Origin: a bacterium SCSIO 12643 | GTDB taxonomy: Bacteria > Bacteroidota > Bacteroidia > Flavobacteriales_G > Salibacteraceae | Assembly (NCBI GenBank): GCA_024398135.1 | Contig: CP073750.1 | Span: forward strand, 1,612,001-1,676,000 | Direction: 5' to 3' | Length of the DNA: 64,000 bases | In this document: one piece after another, positions 55,387 to 61,567 of the stretch | Numbering within the stretch: the first letter of the stretch is position 1 | Layout of the letters: the number at the start of each line of letters is the position of its first letter | The notes under the pieces: model-generated | What the model saw: the letters and a program-made list of their open reading frames with translations, nothing else | The model's database searches: none | Told to the model about the DNA's origin: nothing | Position numbers and translations under genes: made by a program

Positions 55387-56307
55387 TTAAGACCCTTTAG
55401 CATTATTATATCCATCAGAAATTGCTTGTTGATCCTCTTTAGAATCTGAATCATAATCTCCAGTTGCATTTGAATTTGCTTTTTCCAAAATGTATTCTAA
55501 ATCATCATCACCATTGAATCCCAATTTAAACATTGCCCCTCCCCATAAATAATTACCAAAGTCATGAAAGTTATACGCCTTGTCTCCATTATCATCAGTA
55601 TTAATAAAGAAGTTTACATCATGAGGATAAACTCCACCATTTACCTGATTAGGGTGATGGTACGACATTTTTCCTCTAACAAAATCTTGCATTAAAGGAT
55701 TAATACCATCCATAGCTCCTCCTCTACTTTCAATCTGAGCATAAGCATGACGTACGCCCCATGCTTTTTCTCCTCCTGACATTTTCTCTTCTGTCTTTTC
55801 TACATAATTATCCGATACAAAATGAACAATTGGCTCCGTACCATTATCTCCATACAATTGTTCTTGTTGATATATATTTTCTTCTACAAATCTTTTATCA
55901 TGTACCTGATCATTAAAAGCATACCTTTTCATTACACCATCATCAGTTTGAACCTGAAATCCATGAACTTGATCATCAACAATTATTTCTCCTTGATAAA
56001 CTCCCTCTGAATTAACAACATACCAATCCTCTCCATTTGGATCCATAACCAATATTGGACTATTTGCAGAAAAATGATATGGACTCCAAGATTCATACTT
56101 AGCTGCTTTTGGGTCAACACTCAGCCATCTCCCCACTCTAGGATCATAAATCCTAGCCCCAAAATCCAATGAGTTTCCGGTTCCCTTAACTTCATCATCC
56201 TTTTCCATACCGTTAAATCCATACCTGTAATCATCGCTACTCGCATTACGCATTGGCATCAATGATCCAAATGCATAATAATCTGCTGCGGAGATCACTT
56301 CGGCCAT
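55387..56307 (-). CDS. Displaced Rhs C-terminal cassette with type-44-like toxin tip
   Basis: 306 residues, open but without the Rhs body. Residues ~1-90 are Rhs core: AEVISAADYYAFGSLMPM, FNGMEKDDEVKGTG, GARIYDPRVGRWLSVDP and the boundary MDPNGED. The first ~60 codons are almost identical to the Rhs gene at the right edge. The tip (~210 residues) includes DFVRGKMSYHHPNQ, PHDVNFFINT and the segment FHDFGNYLWGGAMFKLGF, which recalls the (D)FGN-YGA segment of polymorphic toxin type 44; that match is from memory and tentative. Followed by a membrane immunity candidate. Probably silent unless recombined. Confidence 0.72.
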   Translation of the reverse strand: MAEVISAADYYAFGSLMPMRNASSDDYRYGFNGMEKDDEVKGTGNSLDFGARIYDPRVGRWLSVDPKAAKYESWSPYHFSANSPILVMDPNGEDWYVVNSEGVYQGEIIVDDQVHGFQVQTDDGVMKRYAFNDQVHDKRFVEENIYQQEQLYGDNGTEPIVHFVSDNYVEKTEEKMSGGEKAWGVRHAYAQIESRGGAMDGINPLMQDFVRGKMSYHHPNQVNGGVYPHDVNFFINTDDNGDKAYNFHDFGNYLWGGAMFKLGFNGDDDLEYILEKANSNATGDYDSDSKEDQQAISDGYNNAKGS

Positions 56308-56341
56308 ATAACCTTCAACGCCTGATGTCGATACCCAGCTT

Positions 56342-56585
56342 GGGTAGTTGATATCACGTTCGCAATATACAAATCACAACGGACACCCACCTAATAATCA
56401 ATGTTCTATATTTAGATTCTGATTGCGGTTTCTATATTCAGAATTACACGAAATAAAAAAAACACTAACTCTTCAGCTAGTGGTTTTCTTTTAATCTCTA
56501 TTTCTTCTTTCATAACTCAGTTGCCATTAGCGCCAAGCTATAAATGTCAACTTCACTTTTATTCAGATGGCAAGCTACTTGGGGT
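56342..56585. repeat. Rhs-array repeat, copy C
   Basis: TTGATATCACGTTCGCAATATAC, then AATAATCAATGTTCTATATTTAGATTCTGATTG...TATATTCAGAA, a hairpin with one unpaired base (AAACACTA...TAGTGGTTT, 56459-56486), CAGTTGCCATTAGCG, CTATAAATGTCAACTTCAC and the junction element TTCAGATGGCAAGCTACTTGGGG. The ATGTCAACTTC here supplies the start codon of the T9SS fragment at 56544. Confidence 0.82.
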
Positions 56586-57047
56586 GTTGCTGTAGGTTCG
56601 CAACCTGCATTATACAGAAACAGTGCAGGAGCTTCATTCCCGTATACCATCGCAAACATGGCTTCGATTACCGGTTCTACAGCTAGTTCAGGATACTATT
56701 ATTTCTTCTATAACTGGCAGGTTAAAGAATTGACCTGTCTCAGTCCAAGAATTAAGGTGGATGCTTTAGTAGACATTTGTGCAAGTGTCAATGAAAATGA
56801 TTTGACCAACAATGTTTCAATCTACCCAAATCCTACACAAAACGAGTTTAACATTGCTATTCCATCAATTTTAGCTAATAAAGGATTAAAAGCAACGATT
56901 ATCAATAGTGTGGGACAAGTGGTAGCCATTACTCCACTTCAAACTGAGAAAACATTAATCAATACCTCAAACTGGGCTAAAGGAATTTATTTAATTCAAA
57001 TTCCATTAGATGGTCAGGTTAATACCTATCGACTCATTGTAGATTAG
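56544..57047 (+). pseudogene. C-terminal fragment of a large T9SS protein trapped in the Rhs array
   Basis: The open frame begins in the array repeat (the first ~14 residues are repeat-encoded) and then continues as SQPALYRNSAGASFPY and WQVKELTCLSPRIKVDAL, the end of a large Bacteroidota surface protein, closing with a complete T9SS domain from VSIYPNPTQNEFNI. It has no signal peptide and could not be secreted. It lies on the opposite strand from the cassettes and keeps its own terminator. It therefore looks like the truncated 3' end of a resident gene, cut by insertion or expansion of the array. Confidence 0.75.
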
Positions 57048-57064
57048 ATCATGATATAAAAATT

Positions 57065-57094
57065 AAAAAGCCTCTGATTGATCAGGGGCTTTTT
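57065..57094 (+). terminator. Terminator of the T9SS gene fragment
   Basis: AAAAAGCCTCTGAT / ATCAGGGGCTTTTT forms a 14-bp stem (one G-T pair) with a two-base inner gap, followed by T. It ends 18 bases after the stop codon at 57047. Confidence 0.85.
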
Positions 57095-57100
57095 CGTTTA

Positions 57101-57249
57101 AATTCTATTTTTCTTTCATTAACCAGTTACCATTATCGCTTTCGCTATAAATGACAACTTTTATTCTTTATTTCTCATTTGACGAGCTGCTAGGGCAATT
57201 TGGCTTTTATTCTTTATTTATCATTTGGCAACCTGCTGGGGTAAATTTT
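57101..57249. repeat. Rhs-array repeat, copy D with internal 46-bp tandem duplication
   Basis: Begins with TTTCTTTCATTAACCAGTTACC and CGCTATAAATGACAACTT and lacks the hairpin and the AATAATCAATG block. Two tandem units follow: 57158-57203 and 57204-57249, each CTTTTATTCTTTATTTnTCATTTGrC...CTGCTrGGG. The second unit encodes the C-terminus (QQVAK) and stop of the 110-residue gene. Confidence 0.75.
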
Positions 57250-57553
57250 CACAATTTATTGTATCAACCCAATTCAATATCTTAATCGAATCTCTTGTAA
57301 ACTCTTTTTGTCCATAAATAAAAACAAGTTGAGGGTCTGGATACAACTCTATCCCCGTCATCAATTCTAAACTCAATAATTTATTTAATATTAAATCTTT
57401 CTCAACTTTTGAATAGTATGGTACCTTTCCATTTCTGTTCTTTTTAATATATTCAGAGGTTTCTATTAGTTCATCAACGATCTTTTTCTTTTCGTTAACA
57501 CAATAAGTACAACTTGTAAATAACCACAATATAATTATATAAATTAATTTCAT
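57221..57553 (-). CDS. Lipoprotein, candidate immunity protein
   Basis: 110 residues; MKLIYIIILWLFTSC ends in a lipobox. The mature domain is short and acidic-basic mixed (KKIVDELIETSEYIKKNRNG). It begins 11 bases after the stop of the Rhs tip at 57565 and so is its likely immunity partner; a lipoprotein implies that protection acts in the periplasm or envelope. Its end is encoded by the array repeat. No family recognised. Confidence 0.62.
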   Translation of the reverse strand: MKLIYIIILWLFTSCTYCVNEKKKIVDELIETSEYIKKNRNGKVPYYSKVEKDLILNKLLSLELMTGIELYPDPQLVFIYGQKEFTRDSIKILNWVDTINCENLPQQVAK

Positions 57554-57564
57554 TATTCTACTTT

Positions 57565-58524
57565 TTAATAACTAGGATAATCGTAAAAATGAAAATCCTT
57601 TACTTTATTTACCCCTAACTCTGGAGATTCGTCAAATTCTTGCATAGTTGTATCCCCATTTTTTTCCAAATAAAAGAATATGTTAATTCGTATATTACCG
57701 TTTACCCTATTCTCAGCGGGAATAGCAAAATTATCATGAGCTTCATTATATTCTGGAGGATATGACGTACTCCAGAATTCCTGTGGAATATTGGACATTT
57801 CTCCAGGATCTAAACCATATTCTGCTTTCTTATATTGTTCTATAGTCTCATGAATTATTACACCTGCACTCATAAGTCCACCTTCCCCAGCATCGTCAAA
57901 AGCTTCCACATCAGCCATATCTAACTTACCTGTAATCCAACTTCCTCCATTCGTTTCAGCGTCTCCCCATACAACTTCCATTCGTGCTATATATTGACCT
58001 ACAACTGCACTATTAAAATCATCATAAAAAGCTTTTCCTTTTTCACTAAGATTACTAACGCTACCTCCACCAATCGCGACTAACTCAACTTCAAAATTAT
58101 ACCCTAACCTATCATCTGTAACCAAATTAAACTTAACTTCAAACTGCCCCTCCAATGATGCATTAACCTTTTTCACATATGAATCATATGCCTGTTTTGA
58201 CTCAAATGAAAGTCTAATATACTTTCCTCCCTCATCAATAAAAATTACTGGATTATCAGCAACATAACAATAATCACTAATTTCAGGATACTCGCTAGCC
58301 AAAGGATCTAAACTCAACCATCTCCCTATCCTAGGATCATAAATTCTCGCTCCAAAATCTAAAGAGTTACTTGTTCCCTTGATTTCATTGTCATTCTCCA
58401 TACCGTTAAACCCATAACGATGCGCATCAGAAGTATAAGATCTTCCGGATTGTACGGAGCCAAAAGGATAATAGTCGGTAGTTGATATCACGTCTGAAAT
58501 ATACAAATCACAGCAACTATGCAC
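57565..58524 (-). CDS. Displaced Rhs C-terminal cassette with HExxE-containing tip
   Basis: 319 residues from a GTG; the true translation status is doubtful because the Rhs body is missing. Core part: SDVISTTDYYPFGSVQ, FNGMENDNEIKGTSNS, GARIYDPRIGRWLSLDP and the boundary IDEGGKY. The ~220-residue tip contains SAGVIIHETIEQYKKAEYG followed ~30 residues later by EYNEAHDNFAIPAENRV. This HE-x-x-E...H-x-x-A pattern also appears in the tip of the Rhs gene at the right edge, so the two tips may belong to one family with different ends. Immunity candidate: the lipoprotein at 57221. Confidence 0.72.
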   Translation of the reverse strand: MHSCCDLYISDVISTTDYYPFGSVQSGRSYTSDAHRYGFNGMENDNEIKGTSNSLDFGARIYDPRIGRWLSLDPLASEYPEISDYCYVADNPVIFIDEGGKYIRLSFESKQAYDSYVKKVNASLEGQFEVKFNLVTDDRLGYNFEVELVAIGGGSVSNLSEKGKAFYDDFNSAVVGQYIARMEVVWGDAETNGGSWITGKLDMADVEAFDDAGEGGLMSAGVIIHETIEQYKKAEYGLDPGEMSNIPQEFWSTSYPPEYNEAHDNFAIPAENRVNGNIRINIFFYLEKNGDTTMQEFDESPELGVNKVKDFHFYDYPSY

Positions 58525-58700
58525 CTAATAATTAATGTTCTATGTTTAGGTTCTGATTGCTGGTTCTATATTCAGAAAACATGAAACAAAAAACCACTAA
58601 CTTTAGCTAGTGGTTTTCTCTTTAATCTCTATTTCTTATTTCATTAACCAGTTGCCATTATCGCTACGCTATAAATATCAACTTCGCTTTTATTCTTGCT
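58479..58700. repeat. Rhs-array repeat, copy E
   Basis: TAGTTGATATCACGTCTGAAATATAC (minus-strand Rhs coding), AATAATTAATGTTCTATGTTTAGGTTCTGATTG...TATATTCAGAA, the hairpin AAAACCACTA...TAGTGGTTTT with a shorter loop (58588-58617), TTAACCAGTTGCCATTATCG and GCTATAAATATCAACTTCGC. Confidence 0.82.
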
Positions 58701-58727
58701 ACGTTAGCTATTTTCATTTAGCAAACT

Positions 58728-59345
58728 TTATAAAGGTACACCCACTTTATCTATAGCTGTTATATAGAATACTTTCGATTTATAAAACCTTATTAATGAT
58801 TTATCCTTTATATCAAAATTTGGAACTATAATTTGCTTGACACCTCCATATACGAAGCTAAAACTCAAATTATATATTTCATAATCAATTTCACAAAACG
58901 TAATGTCAGAAGATTTATGCACTTTATTATACTTTGAGACTTTTTCACAAAATTCATCAGAGTTTATTTTGAAATGTTTACCCTCAATGTCTTCAAACAT
59001 CTTATCCATTTCCAACGTATTCATGCATTCAAGTCCTTTACTTAGAATCTCTTTTCTTGTTTCATCAGATGGAAACAGGAATATTGTATCGTACGAAGCA
59101 ATAAAGCTTTGTCGATTTAAACGCACAAAGTAGGGAAAAATTCTGTACGGTTGTTCATGCCCATCACTGCATAAATTAAAAACACCAGACTTACATTTTT
59201 CACGGTATAAAATCAAATTTTCATCAAAAACCTTATCAATGACAACCTTTTCTTTATGAAACTGATTTTCAACAGAGTCAGAAGATTTTATAGTGCATCC
59301 TATAAATATGGGAAAAAATACCAATATGATCCTTAAAATGTACAT
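58728..59345 (-). CDS. Lipoprotein, orphan immunity candidate
   Basis: 205 residues; MYILRIILVFFPIFIGC ends in a lipobox. The mature part has two cysteines (KCKSGVFNLC region and FCEKV) and a Phe-rich beta pattern. Its ATG overlaps the stop of a small Rhs remnant (TAATG), the arrangement of a toxin-immunity pair whose toxin has been deleted. Family not recognised. Confidence 0.6.
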   Translation of the reverse strand: MYILRIILVFFPIFIGCTIKSSDSVENQFHKEKVVIDKVFDENLILYREKCKSGVFNLCSDGHEQPYRIFPYFVRLNRQSFIASYDTIFLFPSDETRKEILSKGLECMNTLEMDKMFEDIEGKHFKINSDEFCEKVSKYNKVHKSSDITFCEIDYEIYNLSFSFVYGGVKQIIVPNFDIKDKSLIRFYKSKVFYITAIDKVGVPL

Positions 59346-59515
59346 TATTTTATTGTTTGACGATTTTGCTTATCATTAATAATATTCATTGTATTCTGTT
59401 TAGTTGGAAAAACCATTCCAGACTTACCGCTTTGAAGTCCAATTTGATTATATTCATATTTAGTAGTGTTGTACGGAGCCAAAAGGATTATAGTCGGTAG
59501 TTGATATCACTTCCG
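59345..59515 (-). pseudogene. Collapsed Rhs tip remnant
   Basis: Minus strand reads EVISTTDYNPFGSVQHY then a stop, and in a second frame YEYNQIGLQSGKSGMVFPTKQ followed by NTMNIINDKQNRQTIK and stop at 59345. The first part is the Rhs core start shared by all cassettes; the second seems to be the last ~40 residues of a tip. The core middle and most of the tip have been deleted, leaving both ends joined. Confidence 0.65.
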
Positions 59516-59690
59516 CAAGATATATAACGGAATAAAACAACGCTAATAATCAGTGTTCTAAGTTTAGATTCCGATTCACGTTTCGTTATTCAGAATTACA
59601 CGAAACAAAAAACCACTAACTCAGTAGCTAGTGGTTTTCTCTTTAATCACTATTTCTTCTTTCAATAACCTGTTTGCCATTAGCATATTT
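59495..59690. repeat. Rhs-array repeat, copy F
   Basis: GTTGATATCACTTCCGCAAGATATATAAC, AATAATCAGTGTTCTAAGTTTAGATTCCGATT...TTATTCAGAA, hairpin AAAACCACTA...TAGTGGTTTT (59609-59638), and a worn AACCTGTTTGCCATTAGCA. It is the most diverged hairpin-bearing copy. The rest of the gap to 59770 is AT-rich with nothing recognisable. Confidence 0.8.
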
Positions 59691-59770
59691 ATCAGAAAAA
59701 ACAAATTATCAAAATGAATATAATTTTGATTTATCTTTCTATTATATCCAATTCTAGTATTAATATGTTT

Positions 59771-60076
59771 TTATTTATTCGGGCAAATTCCCCAATATGT
59801 TCCAGGGTTATTGTGACGCATATTACCTAAATCATTCAAATCTATATACATGGTATCACACTTACATCTTCTCGATTCTTTTCTTATTTGTTTTTTTAAT
59901 TCTACTTCAAAATCCACTATTTCTGTAAAAACGGAATCCGTATAAAATATAGTTTCACAAACCCCCTTCATTCCTTTATGTTCTTTTTCTAAAACTAATA
60001 ATACAGGTTGTTTGCACGAAAAAAGTGCTAAACAAATGATATAAAAAACAAACCATCTATAAAATATCTTAAACAT
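59771..60076 (-). CDS. Small lipoprotein, orphan immunity candidate
   Basis: 101 residues; signal VFYIICLALFSC ends in a lipobox. The mature part has a second pair of cysteines (RRCKCDTMYIDL) and ends with TYWGICPNK. An AAAGGAG Shine-Dalgarno-like sequence stands 8 bases before the ATG, strong for this phylum. Upstream (60099-60125) is a worn copy of the array junction element, so this gene probably came with a cassette whose Rhs part is lost. Confidence 0.6.
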   Translation of the reverse strand: MFKIFYRWFVFYIICLALFSCKQPVLLVLEKEHKGMKGVCETIFYTDSVFTEIVDFEVELKKQIRKESRRCKCDTMYIDLNDLGNMRHNNPGTYWGICPNK

Positions 60077-60098
60077 ATCAATCTCCTTTAACTTGAAT

Positions 60099-60125
60099 AT
60101 TTATGCCATAGGCTGCTGGAGGTTA
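60099..60125. repeat. Worn copy of the array junction element
   Basis: TATGCCATAGGCTGCTGGAGGTTAG resembles CATTTGGCAACCTGCTGGGGTAA of copy D. On the minus strand it reads LQQPMA-stop, comparable to the QQVAK-stop end of the 110-residue lipoprotein. Weak, but it lies at the expected place between two orphan immunity genes. Confidence 0.4.
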
Positions 60126-60210
60126 GCCCTCCCTAATGACAAATCAGTAATTTACAATGAGTTTGAAAACCAAAAACGTATTATTAAAATAAATTGTTTT
60201 AAAAAGGTTT

Positions 60211-60708
60211 TCATAAACTATATAAGACTCGCTCATATAAACCTCCCTTATAAACAATACTTAATAATACTTTGTTATCTAGGTAAACAAAGAAATCGGT
60301 ATACCCCTGCAAAGCATAAGTTTTCTTTTTTACTTTTCTTAAAGTCTCAAATGATAGAATTAATTCTACTTTCCCATCATTCTCTTTTGAAGTAATCCCA
60401 TGCAAGGTCACATAACAACAGTTATGCTTTCTATTAACCGTACTATCTACGATACTTAATTTATTACTAACCTTTTTATGAGAACTAAAAAAAACAGTAT
60501 CACTTATAAGGTAATATCTACGACAGCTTCCTAACTTTATTTCACTTAGTTCATTATAAAAATTAGTCACTATAGAATCTACTATAATAACTCCATTACT
60601 ATCTATCTGTTGAGAATTCAAATCATTTACGAACAACATAAAAAAAAGTAAAACTGACATTCCTCTATTTGCTAGTATTTCTACTGCTATTTTGTTGACT
60701 CTTTTCAT
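60211..60708 (-). CDS. Exported small protein, orphan immunity candidate
   Basis: 165 residues with a hydrophobic segment (MSVLLFFMLFVNDLNSQQ, starting at residue 17) that acts as a signal peptide; translation could also begin at 60660. The mature part has paired cysteines (LGSCRRYYLI; HNCCYVTLHG) and beta-rich sequence. It follows a decayed Rhs remnant (60738-60838) and ends close to the junction-element relic. Family not recognised. Confidence 0.6.
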   Translation of the reverse strand: MKRVNKIAVEILANRGMSVLLFFMLFVNDLNSQQIDSNGVIIVDSIVTNFYNELSEIKLGSCRRYYLISDTVFFSSHKKVSNKLSIVDSTVNRKHNCCYVTLHGITSKENDGKVELILSFETLRKVKKKTYALQGYTDFFVYLDNKVLLSIVYKGGLYERVLYSL

Positions 60709-60737
60709 TTTTTAATCGTTTTTATACGTTGCAACAA

Positions 60738-60838
60738 TTATGATAGCTTCATTTTGCTCAATTTACCTTCAGTCATTCTAAACTGTAATATAAGGTTCTG
60801 CTGTATCAGTTCTAGCGTGATTGATATCACATCAGAAA
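60738..60838 (-). pseudogene. Very short Rhs tip remnant
   Basis: Minus strand begins SDVISIT, the shared cassette start, then runs on as LELIQQNLILQFRMTEGKL and KMKLS before the stop at 60738. The core signature (FNG...DPR) is absent. It sits just upstream of the orphan gene at 60211-60708 and is read as the remains of its toxin partner. Confidence 0.5.
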
Positions 60839-61090
60839 TATATGTAACAAAATAAAACAACACTAATAATCAATGTTCTCTGTTTGGATTCTGATTATCG
60901 TTTCTTTATTCTGAAAACAAGCAACAAAAAACCACTAACTCAGCAGCTAGTGGTTTTCTCTTTAATCTCTATTTTTTTCTTTCATTAACCAGTTGCCATT
61001 AAGTTTTTCTAACCAGCACAGCTGATTGAAAAACTAAAATGTTCAACTTCGCTTTTATTCTTTATTCTGATGGCAAGCTAATTGGGGCTA
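60821..61090. repeat. Rhs-array repeat, copy G
   Basis: TTGATATCACATCAGAAATATATG, AATAATCAATGTTCTCTGTTTGGATTCTGATT...TATTCTGAA, hairpin AAAACCACTA...TAGTGGTTTT (60927-60956), TTAACCAGTTGCCATTA, then an inserted palindrome, AAATGTTCAACTTCGCTTTTATTC and the junction element CTGATGGCAAGCTAATTGGGG. It lies directly downstream of the expressed Rhs/immunity pair and is the copy most useful for exchange. Confidence 0.82.
61002..61035. repeat. Imperfect palindrome inserted in repeat copy G
   Basis: AGTTTTTCTAACCAGC-ACA-GCTGATTGAAAAACT forms a hairpin of about 15 bp. It replaces the TCGCTACGCTAT-like segment found in the other copies, so it is an insertion or substitution unique to this copy. Confidence 0.7.
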
Positions 61091-61173
61091 ACACATCCCC
61101 AAAAAACCATTGTTTTACACATTATTACGAATATTCGTAACCGCTATTTGGTTTTTAAATGAGAATCAGCACT

Positions 61174-61195
61174 GCATTTGGCGAGCTGTTGAAGG
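61174..61195. repeat. Array junction element beside the expressed immunity gene
   Basis: GCATTTGGCGAGCTGTTGAAGG is a copy of the CATTTGgC...CTGnTGGGG junction element and abuts the stop codon of the lipoprotein gene at 61196. It marks the 3' border of the expressed tip-immunity unit. Confidence 0.55.
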
Positions 61196-61567
61196 TCAAT
61201 CTTCTTCTCTACATTTAATCAAAAAAACTGGTACATTTTTAGAAAACACCAACTTGCTATTAATGAAAAAATTTGATTCATAAACTCGAATTTTTAATAT
61301 ATCATCTAACCCTTCCCAAGAAACTTCTGTTAAATTATTTTCAGCACAAGTTCTATTTTTCCTTTTAAGTATAATAATCGTATCTGACGTTCTTTTTAGA
61401 ACTCCTTTAAACCATAAGTAATCTTGAAAAATTAGACTATCGACTTCTATTACATTAACATCTTCTAATGTAACATCTTGATTTTGATTAGCATATCTAG
61501 TCCCCCTACAAGCATACAAACTTAGTGAACTAGCTAATAAAATAATCAGCATTAATTGTTTAATCAT
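61196..61567 (-). CDS. Lipoprotein, immunity candidate of the expressed Rhs toxin
   Basis: 123 residues; MIKQLMLIILLASSLSLYAC ends in a lipobox. Its ATG overlaps the Rhs stop codon (TAATG), so it is translated together with the toxin. The mature domain (VIEVDSLIFQDYLWFKGVLK; IIILKRKNRTCAENN) is unrecognised. Periplasmic-side anchoring implies that the toxin can act in or pass through the envelope. Confidence 0.68.
   Translation of the reverse strand: MIKQLMLIILLASSLSLYACRGTRYANQNQDVTLEDVNVIEVDSLIFQDYLWFKGVLKRTSDTIIILKRKNRTCAENNLTEVSWEGLDDILKIRVYESNFFINSKLVFSKNVPVFLIKCREED

Noticed and set aside
60093-60395. Plus-strand 100-residue open frame
   Set aside because: It overlaps antisense to the exported gene at 60211-60708, has no recognisable composition and starts in an intergenic relic.
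53526-60957. CRISPR array
   Set aside because: The repeated hairpins are 0.9-2 kb apart, separated by genes, and the repeats are much longer than CRISPR repeats; no cas genes are present.
53526-61090. Insertion sequence or integron cassette array
   Set aside because: No transposase or integrase gene is present, the repeats show no inverted terminal ends or attC-like folding, and the cassette borders include Rhs coding homology, which points to homologous recombination.
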